Assembly (NCBI GenBank): GCA_022340315.1
Contig: JAJDOD010000048.1
Coordinates: forward strand, 1 to 48,844
From: Silicimonas sp.
GTDB taxonomy: Bacteria; Pseudomonadota; Alphaproteobacteria; Rhodobacterales; Rhodobacteraceae
Reading direction: 5' to 3'
Length of the DNA stretch: 48,844 bases
The notes under the pieces were generated by a model that ran no database searches, had not been told where the DNA came from, and saw only the letters and a list, made by a program, of their open reading frames with translations. Both the position numbers and the translations under genes were made by a program. Below, in pieces: positions 15,145 to 22,548 of this stretch; position 1 is the first letter of the stretch, and each line of letters begins with the position of its first letter.

Positions 15145-17199
15145 TCAGCCGTCTTCCAGGATCTCGGCGAAGGCAGTTCCGAAACGCTCGGCCAGACGGT
15201 CGCCAAGCAACCGGTCCAGTTGTTCGCCGGCCCCCGGCCCCAATGCGGCAATACGGGCCAGGAGCGAGGCCGAACAGCTCATCGGTTTGCCGGTGCCGTC
15301 GGCACCACGGTTCAGCCGGGCCTGGGCTGCGAGCAGACGGTCATAAACCTCGCCCGCCGCGCGGCCTGCCAGCTTGCGGCGCGCGGGGTGGTCGGGAACC
15401 TCGGCGGCGTCGCCGTTGATGACCTCTAGAAAGGTCTGGCCGTAGCGCTCGAGCTTCTTCGCGCCGACGCCGGAGATATGTGACATCTGGTCGAGCGTCG
15501 CGGGCCGCTTCTCGGCCATCTCGATCAGCGTGCGGTCGGGGAAGATGACGTAAGCCGGTGCGCGCTGCGCCTCGGCAAGCGCGCGGCGCCTGGCCTTGAG
15601 AGCGGAGAGAAGCGGCGCATCTTCGTCCGAGACCAGCGCCTTTGGAGCGCTCCGCCGGGTACCCGACGTTATCGTGTCACGCCGCAGACTGATGGTCTGT
15701 TCGCCCTTCAGTATCGGACGGGCGGCCTGGGTCATCCGCAGCCCGCCGTGCCGCTCGGGGTCGGGGCGTACGAGGTCGTGGCCCATCATCTGCCGGAAGA
15801 TCGCCGCCCATTCGCGCCTGTCGATATCCTGGCCCACGCCGAAGGTGGGTAGCCGGTCATGGCCACGCGCCGAGACCTTTTCGGTTCGCGTGCCGGTCAG
15901 GACATCCGTCAGGTGGCCGACCCCGAAGCTTTCGCCGGTGCGCAGGATCGCGGAGAGGGCTTTCATCACGGCTTCGGTGCCGTCGAAGGTCTCGGGCGGC
16001 GCGGCGCAGAGATCGCAGTTACCGCAGGCCGCCTCGTCATCCTCGAAGTAGGCCAGGAGCTTCCGGCGGCGGCAGTCCTGCGCCTCGGCCAGTCCCAGAA
16101 GCGCGTTGAGACGGCCATGATCGGCAAGGCGGCGTTCGGGCGGCGAGGGGCTTTCGTCGATCTGCATCCGGCGGAAACGGATGTCGTCGGCGCCGTAGAG
16201 CGTCAGGGTCTCGGCCGGTTCGCCGTCGCGCCCGGCGCGTCCGACCTCCTGGTAATAGGCCTCGATCGACTTGGGCAGGTCGGCATGGGCGACCCAGCGG
16301 ATATCCGGTTTGTCGATGCCCATGCCAAAGGCGACGGTAGCGACGACGATCAGCCCGTCCTCGGTCTGGAAGCGACGTTCGACCTCACGGCGGGTGTCCG
16401 GTTCCATGCCCGCGTGATAGGCGGCGGCCTGAAGACCGTGATCGTTCAGCGCCTTTGCCAGCGTTTCGGTCTTGGCGCGGGTGCCGCAATAGACGATGCC
16501 GGACTGATCCTTGCGCGCGGAGGCGAAGGTGAGGATCTGTTCGCGCGGCTTGCTCTTGGGCGCGAAGGCAAGGTGAATGTTCGGCCGGTCGAAGCCGCCG
16601 AGGAAGGTGCAGGGCGCGGCCCCGTCGAAAAGACGCGCGGTGATCTCGGCGCGCGTTTCGCTATCGGCGGTGGCGGTAAAGGCGGCGAGCGGGACATCCA
16701 GCGCGCGGCGAAGTGCACCGATGCGCAGATAATCGGGGCGGAAGTCATGGCCCCACTGGCTGACGCAATGCGCCTCGTCCACCGCCAGCAGTGTCACTCC
16801 GGCCTGCGCGAGCAGCCGATCGGTGCCGCCGGTCGCAAGCCGTTCGGGCGCCATGTAGAGCACCTTGAGCGAGCCTTGGGCGAGGCCTGCGTAGACCGCG
16901 TCGGTCTCGTCCTGCGTGTTGCCAGAAGTCAGGGCCGCCGCCGCAACGCCTGCCTCTCTCAGTGCGCGGACCTGGTCGCGCATCAGTGCGATCAGGGGCG
17001 AGATCACCACGGTCAGGCCGGGGCGCAGCAGCGCGGGAAGCTGGTAGCAGAGCGACTTGCCGCCGCCGGTCGGCAGGATGGCAAGCACATCCTCGCCACG
17101 GGTGACCGAGGCGACGATTTCTTCCTGCAGCGGGCGGAAAGCGTCGAAGCCGAAGATGTCGGATAACAGGGAGCGGGCGGTCGGGTGCGCGCCGTCCAT
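15145..17199 (-). CDS. recQ: ATP-dependent DNA helicase RecQ
   Basis: This is a 684-residue superfamily 2 3'-5' helicase of recombination and replication repair. Walker A is LPTGGGKSLCYQLP, the Walker B box is DEAH (VDEAHCVSQWGHDFRPDY), and the helicase C domain has RAGRDGEP. The RQC zinc site is formed by the Cys in DCRRRK and the CGNCDLC cluster. A C-terminal HRDC domain includes YVIFPDRTLIEMA. Length and domain order are standard. I start at the ATG at 17199; the frame extends 13 residues upstream with no ribosome site. A LexA-type GTTC-N7-GTTC box lies about 50 bases upstream, suggesting SOS control. Confidence 0.95.
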   Translation of the reverse strand: MDGAHPTARSLLSDIFGFDAFRPLQEEIVASVTRGEDVLAILPTGGGKSLCYQLPALLRPGLTVVISPLIALMRDQVRALREAGVAAAALTSGNTQDETDAVYAGLAQGSLKVLYMAPERLATGGTDRLLAQAGVTLLAVDEAHCVSQWGHDFRPDYLRIGALRRALDVPLAAFTATADSETRAEITARLFDGAAPCTFLGGFDRPNIHLAFAPKSKPREQILTFASARKDQSGIVYCGTRAKTETLAKALNDHGLQAAAYHAGMEPDTRREVERRFQTEDGLIVVATVAFGMGIDKPDIRWVAHADLPKSIEAYYQEVGRAGRDGEPAETLTLYGADDIRFRRMQIDESPSPPERRLADHGRLNALLGLAEAQDCRRRKLLAYFEDDEAACGNCDLCAAPPETFDGTEAVMKALSAILRTGESFGVGHLTDVLTGTRTEKVSARGHDRLPTFGVGQDIDRREWAAIFRQMMGHDLVRPDPERHGGLRMTQAARPILKGEQTISLRRDTITSGTRRSAPKALVSDEDAPLLSALKARRRALAEAQRAPAYVIFPDRTLIEMAEKRPATLDQMSHISGVGAKKLERYGQTFLEVINGDAAEVPDHPARRKLAGRAAGEVYDRLLAAQARLNRGADGTGKPMSCSASLLARIAALGPGAGEQLDRLLGDRLAERFGTAFAEILEDG

Positions 17200-17233
17200 C
17201 ACTTGCCTCGAATTTTGTTCAACTGCTCTTGGT

Positions 17234-17251
17234 TTCACATTTGCATGTGAA
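17234..17251. promoter_or_regulatory. Inverted repeat TTCACAT-N4-ATGTGAA before recQ
   Basis: A perfect 7-bp inverted repeat with a 4-base spacer lies 35 bases upstream of recQ and overlaps the LexA-type box. It could be an operator or a small leader hairpin. Confidence 0.4.
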
Positions 17252-17263
17252 CGTCAGGTGAAC
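17249..17263 (-). promoter_or_regulatory. LexA (SOS) box upstream of recQ
   Basis: On the minus strand the sequence reads GTTC-ACCTGAC-GTTC, an exact match to GTTC-N7-GTTC, the direct-repeat LexA site established in Rhodobacter sphaeroides and other Alphaproteobacteria. It lies in the 67-base recQ/YggT gap at promoter distance from the recQ ATG. Confidence 0.6.
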
Positions 17264-17266
17264 AAC

Positions 17267-17572
17267 CTAGAAGCGCGCGAAGCAGCCAGCGCTTGCCATC
17301 AGGTTCAGGATCAGGATGTCGCGCACGATGATGATCCCGATAAACACCACCAGCGGTGCGAGATCGAGCGCGCCGGTGTTCGGCAGCATGCGCCGGATGG
17401 GACCGTAGACCGGTTCGAGCAACCGCGTCAGGCCGTCCCAGATCGAGTGCACGAGCGGCTGCCGCAGGTTGAGCACCTGGAAATTGATCAGCCAGCTCAT
17501 GATGATATGCGCCAGCATGATGTAGAAGGCCACGTTCAGAAGAAGGTGGAGGATTTGCAATATCGAACACAT
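17267..17572 (-). CDS. YggT family membrane protein
   Basis: This is a 101-residue integral membrane protein with two hydrophobic blocks (about 5-27 and 72-94) flanking the conserved YggT loop LEPVYGPIRRMLPNTGALDLAPLVVF. The family is widespread and has been linked to osmotic tolerance and cell-envelope or division functions; its mechanism is not established. I start at the ATG at 17572 with AGGA ten bases upstream. The frame continues to a TTG eleven codons further, which has no ribosome site. It lies upstream of recQ on the same strand, but the SOS box between them points to a separate recQ promoter. Confidence 0.88.
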   Translation of the reverse strand: MCSILQILHLLLNVAFYIMLAHIIMSWLINFQVLNLRQPLVHSIWDGLTRLLEPVYGPIRRMLPNTGALDLAPLVVFIGIIIVRDILILNLMASAGCFARF

Positions 17573-17744
17573 GGGTCGCACGTCCTGTTTTTCGTGGCTT
17601 TTCAACTAAGCGGTGATCAAGGGGCGTGCAAGTCCGGCGTGCCATCGGCCTTAACCGGGTGTTCGGGCTGACGCGCCGCGTGCCGGGCACTTGCGGAAAC
17701 CGCCTGCCGGCTGTCTAACTTGAACGCGGCAGGCAGGGCATGGC

Positions 17745-19130
17745 ATGAACAAACGTATCCTGGGGTGGTTTTTCTTCGACTGGGCGTCGCAGCCCTATCA
17801 CACGCTTCTGGTGACGTTCATCTTCGGTCCGTTCTTCGCTGCGACGGCGACGGGCTACTTCGCGGGCACCGGGCTGGACGAGCAGGCGGCGGATGCGCGG
17901 GCGCAATCGCTCTGGTCGCTGGGTCTTACCTTCGCGGGTCTTGTCGTGGGGTTCGGTGCACCTTTCCTTGGTGCGATGGCAGACCGGAGCCGCAGCCGGA
18001 TGCCCTGGATTGTCGGCTTCTCTGTGGTCTATGTCCTTGCTGCCGCATTGCTTTGGGGCACTCAGCCGGATGGGTCCAACCTGTTCTTCGCGCTGGCCAT
18101 GTTCGCGCTTGGCTTCATCGCGGCGGAATACGCGCTGGTCTTCACCAATGCACAGCTTCCCGGCCTTGCGGCGCACTCCGAGACCGGGCGGCTTTCGGGC
18201 TCGGGCTTCGCGTTCGGGTATCTTGGCGGATTGATTGCGCTGATCCTGGCGCTGAGCTTTCTGGTCGAGCAGTCGTCGGGCCGGACGCTTATCGGCATCG
18301 CGCCGGGGTTCGGGCTGCTGGATGCCGAGGCAAGGGAAGGCACGCGCGCCGTCGGTCCCTTCGTGGCAGTCTGGTTCGGTGTCTTCATGATCCCCTACTT
18401 TCTGTGGATGCGCGATCCCGGAGAGGCGGCAGCGCGCCGGCCACAGGGATCGACGATCGCAAGCGTGGCAGCGACGATCCGTGGGCTCAGGCACCGTCCG
18501 AGCCTGGCGTCATTCCTTGCCGGATCGATGCTCTATCGGGATGCCTTGAACGGGCTCTACGGCTTCGGCGGCACCTATGCGCTTCTCGTGCTCGATTGGG
18601 AGATCACGCGGATCGGCGTCTTCGGCATCATCAGCGTGATCTCGGCTGCGGGTCTTTCGTGGCTTGGCGGCCGACTGGATCGGCGCCTTGGTCCGAAACC
18701 GGTGATCGTCGGCGCTGTGGTGATCCTGATCCTGGTCTGTGTGACCATCGCGGGCATGACGCGCGAGGCGCTCTTCGGAATGCCGCTGGCTGAGGGTTCC
18801 AGCCTGCCGGACACGATCTTTCTTGTCTGCGGTGTGATGATCGGGGGTCTTGGGGGCACGCTTCAGGCGGCCAGCCGGTCGCTGATGGTCCGGCATTCCA
18901 AACCGGGAGCGGAAACCGAGGGCTTTGGCCTCTACGGTCTGGCGGGGCGCGCGACATCCTTCCTCGCGCCCGCGCTGATCGGTGTGGTGACTGCCGCAAC
19001 AGGCGATGTGCGGAATGGTGTCCTGCCGCTGATCCTTCTCTTTATTTTGGGATTGCTTCTGCTACGGTGGACCCAATCAGAGGGAGATCGAGCAGGCCAA
19101 TGGTCCGAAACATCCTCGCCGCATGTCTAG
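17745..19130 (+). CDS. MFS transporter, UMF1/Atg22-like
   Basis: This is a 461-residue transporter with about twelve membrane helices. The opening GWFFFDWASQPYHTLL, with a polar Asp-Trp-Ala-Ser in the first helix, and GAMADRSRSRMPW (MFS motif A position) match the UMF1 family, to which fungal vacuolar Atg22 amino-acid effluxers belong. The substrate is unknown. Its last 31 bases overlap the start of mepA, so the two are translated from one message. Confidence 0.85.
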   Translation: MNKRILGWFFFDWASQPYHTLLVTFIFGPFFAATATGYFAGTGLDEQAADARAQSLWSLGLTFAGLVVGFGAPFLGAMADRSRSRMPWIVGFSVVYVLAAALLWGTQPDGSNLFFALAMFALGFIAAEYALVFTNAQLPGLAAHSETGRLSGSGFAFGYLGGLIALILALSFLVEQSSGRTLIGIAPGFGLLDAEAREGTRAVGPFVAVWFGVFMIPYFLWMRDPGEAAARRPQGSTIASVAATIRGLRHRPSLASFLAGSMLYRDALNGLYGFGGTYALLVLDWEITRIGVFGIISVISAAGLSWLGGRLDRRLGPKPVIVGAVVILILVCVTIAGMTREALFGMPLAEGSSLPDTIFLVCGVMIGGLGGTLQAASRSLMVRHSKPGAETEGFGLYGLAGRATSFLAPALIGVVTAATGDVRNGVLPLILLFILGLLLLRWTQSEGDRAGQWSETSSPHV

Positions 19131-19972
19131 CTGTCTGCCTATTCGCCGCCCAGGCGGATGCGCAGCAACTTGCAAAAGAGCTTTTCGGTGCAAAGAGAAC
19201 CGGCAGCAGCCACCGCGCCGCGCCCTATGGCGGATATGCCAAGGGCTGTCTTGCGGGCGGCGTGCAGCTTCCTGAAACCGGCCCGACCTGGCAGGCGATG
19301 CGGCTGAGCCGCAACCGGAACTGGGGTCATCCGGAGACCGTGAAATTCATCGAACGGCTTTCCGGGTTTGCCGCCAGGAAGTTGCCGGGGTGGAACGGGA
19401 TTTATATCGGCGACATCTCGCAACCACGGGGCGGGCCGATGCTGAGCGGCCACAGAAGCCACCAGATCGGCCTCGACGCCGACATCTGGCTGCGGCCGGC
19501 GACCGACATGCGCCTGAGCCGGTCGGCCCGTGAAAGCGTCTCGTCAATCTCGATGCGCCGGGCCGAGGGGGCGTATGTCAACGACAACTGGACGCGCCAG
19601 CATCACGAGCTTCTGAAGGCGGCGGCCAAGGACCGCGCCGTGGCGCGCATTTTCCTGTTTCCCGGCGCGAAGGTGCAGATGTGCAAGGACGAGAAGGGTG
19701 ACCGGAGCTGGCTGAGGAAGATCCGGCCCTGGTGGGGGCATCACTACCATTTCCATGTCCGACTGAACTGCCCGAGAGGTGCGTCCGGCTGCCAGGATCA
19801 GGCACCGCCGCCGCCGGGCGACGGATGTGCCGAGGCGCAGCGATGGGTGAATGACATCCTCAACCCGCCGCCGCCGAAACCTCGCGACCCGAACGCGCCA
19901 GCGCCGGCACCGCGCCGCGAATACGTTCTCGCCGACTTGCCAAAGCAATGCTCGGGCGTGTTGTCGCGCTGA
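19100..19972 (+). CDS. mepA: Penicillin-insensitive murein endopeptidase
   Basis: This is a 290-residue periplasmic peptidase with a Sec signal peptide (about 1-21, ADA/QQ). It is a LAS-type (M74) zinc peptidase that cuts D-Ala-mDAP cross-links in peptidoglycan. Metal and catalytic residues are visible in SGHRSHQIGLDADIW (H118, H121, D126 or D128) and WWGHHYHFHVRLNCP (H214-H219). A Pro-rich C-terminal segment follows. Start ATG 19100 lies inside the MFS gene. Its own 3' end overlaps the next gene by 25 bases. Confidence 0.92.
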   Translation: MVRNILAACLAVCLFAAQADAQQLAKELFGAKRTGSSHRAAPYGGYAKGCLAGGVQLPETGPTWQAMRLSRNRNWGHPETVKFIERLSGFAARKLPGWNGIYIGDISQPRGGPMLSGHRSHQIGLDADIWLRPATDMRLSRSARESVSSISMRRAEGAYVNDNWTRQHHELLKAAAKDRAVARIFLFPGAKVQMCKDEKGDRSWLRKIRPWWGHHYHFHVRLNCPRGASGCQDQAPPPPGDGCAEAQRWVNDILNPPPPKPRDPNAPAPAPRREYVLADLPKQCSGVLSR

Positions 19973-20811
19973 TCCTGCCGATGCTGGCTTCTCCGGCGGT
20001 TGCCGGGGAGTTGGAGCTTGTCGGCACTTTCGATCTTGAGACCGAGACCGTCATTGGCGTGTCCGGGCTGGAAGTATCCGCCGACGGGGCTTCATTCGTG
20101 GCCGTGGGAGACCGCGGGTGGTGGATCGAAGGCCGGTTCGACCGGCGTGGCGGGATACTCAACGGCGTGGAGATAGAGAATGTCTCTGCGATCATCGGGC
20201 AGGATGGGTTTCCCGTACCGGCACGACGTGTGGGCGATTGGTCCGATGCTGAGGGGCTGGCTGTGGCGCCGGACGGAACCGCCTGGGTGTCATTCGAGCG
20301 CTGGGCCCATGTCTGGCGGTTCGATGACTTGGGCGCGGCCGCGAAGTGGATCAAGGACCATCCGACTTTCTACGATCATTCGGACAACTGGCAGCTTGAA
20401 GCCGCTGCCATCGCGCCGGATGGGACGGTCTATGTCTTCTCGGAAAAGCCGCTTCCCGAGGGCTTTCCCATCTATCGTCTGGGTGCGGACGATCTCTGGG
20501 TGATCGACGGCTATCTTCCCGAGCAGGATGTGTTCGCCATCGTCGGCGCGGACTTCGCGGACGACGGTTCGCTGTATCTGTTGGAGCGCAAGCTGGTCGT
20601 CGGGCTTTGGTGGCAAAACCGCATACGCCGAGTGCGGCTCGATGGCAGCGAGGATACCGTCCTCTGGACTGGCGAGCGCGGAGAGTTCGGCAATCTCGAA
20701 GGCATCTCGGTCTGGCAGGACGAGCGCGGCCTTCGCCTGACGCTCGTATCCGACAACAATGGCTCGAAGGACGAACCGACACAGTTCGTCGAGTTTCGCT
20801 TGACCGAGTGA
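19948..20811 (+). CDS. Secreted phytase-like / esterase-like beta-propeller protein
   Basis: The protein is 287 residues with a signal peptide (MLGRVVALILPMLASPAVAG). It matches the phytase-like (PF13449) type of beta-propeller, with repeated blades such as SGLEVSADGASFVAVGDRG, AEGLAVAPDGTAWVSFE and AAAIAPDGTVYVFSE. Activity is not predictable: family members are annotated as esterase-like or phytase-like with little biochemistry. The ATG at 19948 lies within mepA; no good ribosome site is seen, so translation probably depends on coupling. The gene is likely cotranscribed with the MFS and mepA genes. Confidence 0.8.
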   Translation: MLGRVVALILPMLASPAVAGELELVGTFDLETETVIGVSGLEVSADGASFVAVGDRGWWIEGRFDRRGGILNGVEIENVSAIIGQDGFPVPARRVGDWSDAEGLAVAPDGTAWVSFERWAHVWRFDDLGAAAKWIKDHPTFYDHSDNWQLEAAAIAPDGTVYVFSEKPLPEGFPIYRLGADDLWVIDGYLPEQDVFAIVGADFADDGSLYLLERKLVVGLWWQNRIRRVRLDGSEDTVLWTGERGEFGNLEGISVWQDERGLRLTLVSDNNGSKDEPTQFVEFRLTE

Positions 20812-20882
20812 GGCAGGAGAGATAGGCGGCGCTGTCCCGAGCGGGCCAAGTCTCCGAACACCTTGTCAAAACGGAACCACGC

Positions 20883-21503
20883 ATGACACGTCTTCTTCCC
20901 GGCATTGCCGCAATGGCGGCGATCGTCGTCGCCTCGAACATCCTGGTCCAGTTCCTGTTCGGTCAATGGCTGACCTGGGGCGCCTTCACCTATCCTCTCG
21001 CGTTCCTGGTCACGGACGTGATGAACCGCGTCTACGGAGCGCCGACCGCGCGCAAGGTGGTGCTTGCGGGGTTCGTCACCGGCGTCGCCTGTTCGCTGAT
21101 CGGCACGCAGATCACGGGCGAGTTCGGGCCGCTGGTTACCTGGCGGATCGCCATTGGCTCGGGCCTCGCGTTCCTGACCGCGCAGCTTCTGGACGTGAAT
21201 ATTTTCAACCGGCTGCGCGAGGGCACATGGTGGCGTGCGCCTTTGGTTTCGTCGCTTGTCGGGTCGGCCGTCGATACCGCACTCTTTTTCAGCATCGCCT
21301 TCTCGGCGGCACTCAGCTTTCTCGAACCGGCGAACGACGTGGGCTGGGCCGGCGAGATCCTGCCGCTGCTGGGCGTCGGGCCGGAAGCGCCGCTGTGGGT
21401 CTCGCTCGCGGTGGCCGACTGGTGCGTAAAACTTGGGCTGGCACTGCTTGCACTGGTGCCATTTCGCCTGATTGTGAAGCGAGTGATCGCAGATGCGGCA
21501 TGA
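20883..21503 (+). CDS. yhhQ: Queuosine precursor transporter (VUT/YhhQ family)
   Basis: This is a 206-residue inner-membrane protein with about six helices. LTWGAFTYPLAFLVTDVMNRVYG is the hallmark segment of the VUT/YhhQ family, which takes up preQ0/preQ1 for queuosine tRNA modification in E. coli. FFSIAFSAAL and VADWCVKLGLALLALVPFR are also typical. No preQ1 riboswitch is visible in the 71-base leader. The gene is 71 bases downstream of the phytase-like gene. A small orphan transcription unit with its own terminator follows. Confidence 0.88.
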   Translation: MTRLLPGIAAMAAIVVASNILVQFLFGQWLTWGAFTYPLAFLVTDVMNRVYGAPTARKVVLAGFVTGVACSLIGTQITGEFGPLVTWRIAIGSGLAFLTAQLLDVNIFNRLREGTWWRAPLVSSLVGSAVDTALFFSIAFSAALSFLEPANDVGWAGEILPLLGVGPEAPLWVSLAVADWCVKLGLALLALVPFRLIVKRVIADAA

Positions 21504-21554
21504 TTTAATTTGACAGACACAAAATCTATGCCAACCTCCCCTTATCGGCAATCA

Positions 21555-21629
21555 ATGAAAGGAGGTGGTCCAGTGTCTAGAGCGATATTGGAGAATGAGG
21601 TCCGGACAGTCAGGGAGGCCGTCGTCTAG
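21555..21629 (+). CDS. Tiny ORF with an extended ribosome-binding region
   Basis: An ATG at 21555 opens a 24-codon frame (MKGGGPVSRAILENEVR then TVREAVV) ending at the TAG 21627-21629. The same frame has a GTG at 21573 giving 18 residues. The exceptional Shine-Dalgarno sequence sits immediately before the GTG and inside the ATG version, so if the peptide is made the start is probably the GTG, although the spacing is unusually short. The peptide is a mixed-charge helix-like sequence without signal or membrane segment. I do not recognise a family. Whether it is translated, or is only part of a regulatory RNA, cannot be told from sequence. Confidence 0.4.
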   Translation: MKGGGPVSRAILENEVRTVREAVV

Positions 21630-21711
21630 GGCAATCCCAAAGACAGAACATTCCTGATTGGGCGTTCGGAACCACTCTGGTCCCTAACTGGCCCATCTCC
21701 AAGAACCTCGG

Positions 21712-21739
21712 AAGGGTCACCCATCGGTGACCCTTCTTT
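21712..21739 (+). terminator. Strong intrinsic terminator of the small unit
   Basis: AAGGGTCACC (21712-21721) and GGTGACCCTT (21726-21735) form a perfect 10-bp stem with a 4-base CATC loop, followed by CTTTCATTT. It ends transcription from the left just where the facing MaoC-like gene stops (21739). Confidence 0.8.
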
Positions 21740-22548
21740 CATTTCCGAGTGACGTGGCCCAGGTGGGCCTCCATCGCCACGGCTCCGTCCGAGCGTTCGA
21801 TCCGCGCGCCGTCGCCAACTGAGGCGATGCGGATGGGGCTGGTTTCGAATACCGGCGCTGTTGCGCGATAGGCGTAACGGCAGGGCGATGGCTCGGGGAT
21901 GAGCGTATCGGCGAGATACGTTGCCAGCAGTGGGCCGTGAACGACGAGACCGGGGTAGCCCTCGACGTCGCGGCAGAAATCGCGATCCCAATGTATCCTG
22001 TGACCGTTCTGGGTGATGGCGGAATAGGCGACAAGTGTCGTGTCCGGCACCACGCGGTAACCACCGGGAATGGGGTCGCCGGCGTTGCGAAGCGGTGCGA
22101 CGGCAAGCCCGCGGTCGCGGTAGACGATGGTCTGCGTCTCGCGGAGCGCCGGGCCGCCCTGGTCGATCTCGTGTTCAACGGTGACAAAGCAGAGATCGCC
22201 GCTCTTGCCGCTCTTGAAGGCTACGTCCGCGATGCGGCTGCGCTTGTGTGCGGGCGTCCCGATGGCGAGGGGCCGGATGATCTCGACCGTGCCGGCCGCC
22301 CACATGCGCCGCTCGAAGGGCGCGGGCGGCATGAAGAGCCCGAGGCGCTCGTGCCCGTCATGGCCCACGTCGCGCTCCGGGATCGCCGGGTTGAAATAGG
22401 CCCAGTGCCAGGTGGTGCGAAGCCTGTCGCCAAGGGGCTGGTCAAGCAGGGTCGCGAGCTTCATGGCCGGTTCCGGGGCCATGCTGTCGGCAAGCACCCG
22501 CTCGCGGCCAATGTAGGACAGGCATTGCTCGCGGATGTCGTCGATCAT
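21739..22548 (-). CDS. MaoC-like / FAS1-type dehydratase (HTD2, mesaconyl-CoA hydratase-like)
   Basis: This is a 269-residue protein with the double hot-dog arrangement of hydroxyacyl-thioester dehydratases. An N-terminal FAS1-like dehydratase half (PERDVGHDGHERLGLFMPP) is followed by a C-terminal half with RIHWDRDF and GYPGLVVHGPLLATYLADTL. It should hydrate an enoyl-type CoA thioester. ATG 22548 overlaps the TGA of the acyl-CoA dehydrogenase by one base. A longer frame upstream lies inside that gene and is rejected. The pairing suggests a dehydrogenation-hydration pair for a short or branched acyl-CoA. The CoA-transferase that often accompanies such genes is not here. Confidence 0.82.
   Translation of the reverse strand: MIDDIREQCLSYIGRERVLADSMAPEPAMKLATLLDQPLGDRLRTTWHWAYFNPAIPERDVGHDGHERLGLFMPPAPFERRMWAAGTVEIIRPLAIGTPAHKRSRIADVAFKSGKSGDLCFVTVEHEIDQGGPALRETQTIVYRDRGLAVAPLRNAGDPIPGGYRVVPDTTLVAYSAITQNGHRIHWDRDFCRDVEGYPGLVVHGPLLATYLADTLIPEPSPCRYAYRATAPVFETSPIRIASVGDGARIERSDGAVAMEAHLGHVTRK

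Larger units (their letters stand above)
21510..21740 (+). ncRNA. Candidate small RNA / tiny-ORF transcription unit
   Basis: This is a 235-base gap that ends in a perfect terminator. TTGACA stands at 21510-21515, but no good -10 element is seen at 16-18 bases. ACCTCC (21534-21539) can pair with GGAGGT (21561-21566); the stem grows to 8 bp with one bulge if CC/GG are added. Bases 21558-21573 (AAAGGAGGTGGTCCAG) are complementary to the 3' end of 16S rRNA over 16 bases with one G-U pair. Further hairpins are possible: GCAATC/GATTGGGC across 21631-21662, and GGAACCA/TGGTCCC at 21668-21684. Nothing downstream on this strand could be its target in cis, so it is free-standing. Confidence 0.5.

Noticed and set aside
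15859-17166. 435-codon plus-strand frame opposite recQ
   Set aside because: Antisense shadow of recQ, which carries all helicase motifs.
21510-21515. Consensus -35 box TTGACA as a firm promoter call
   Set aside because: No acceptable -10 hexamer lies at 16-18 bases, so I left it as a hint within the small-RNA entry.
21558-21573. Fragment of a 16S rRNA gene on the minus strand
   Set aside because: The match to the 16S 3' end stops after about 16 bases on both sides, so it is not an rRNA remnant; it is treated as a ribosome-pairing element.
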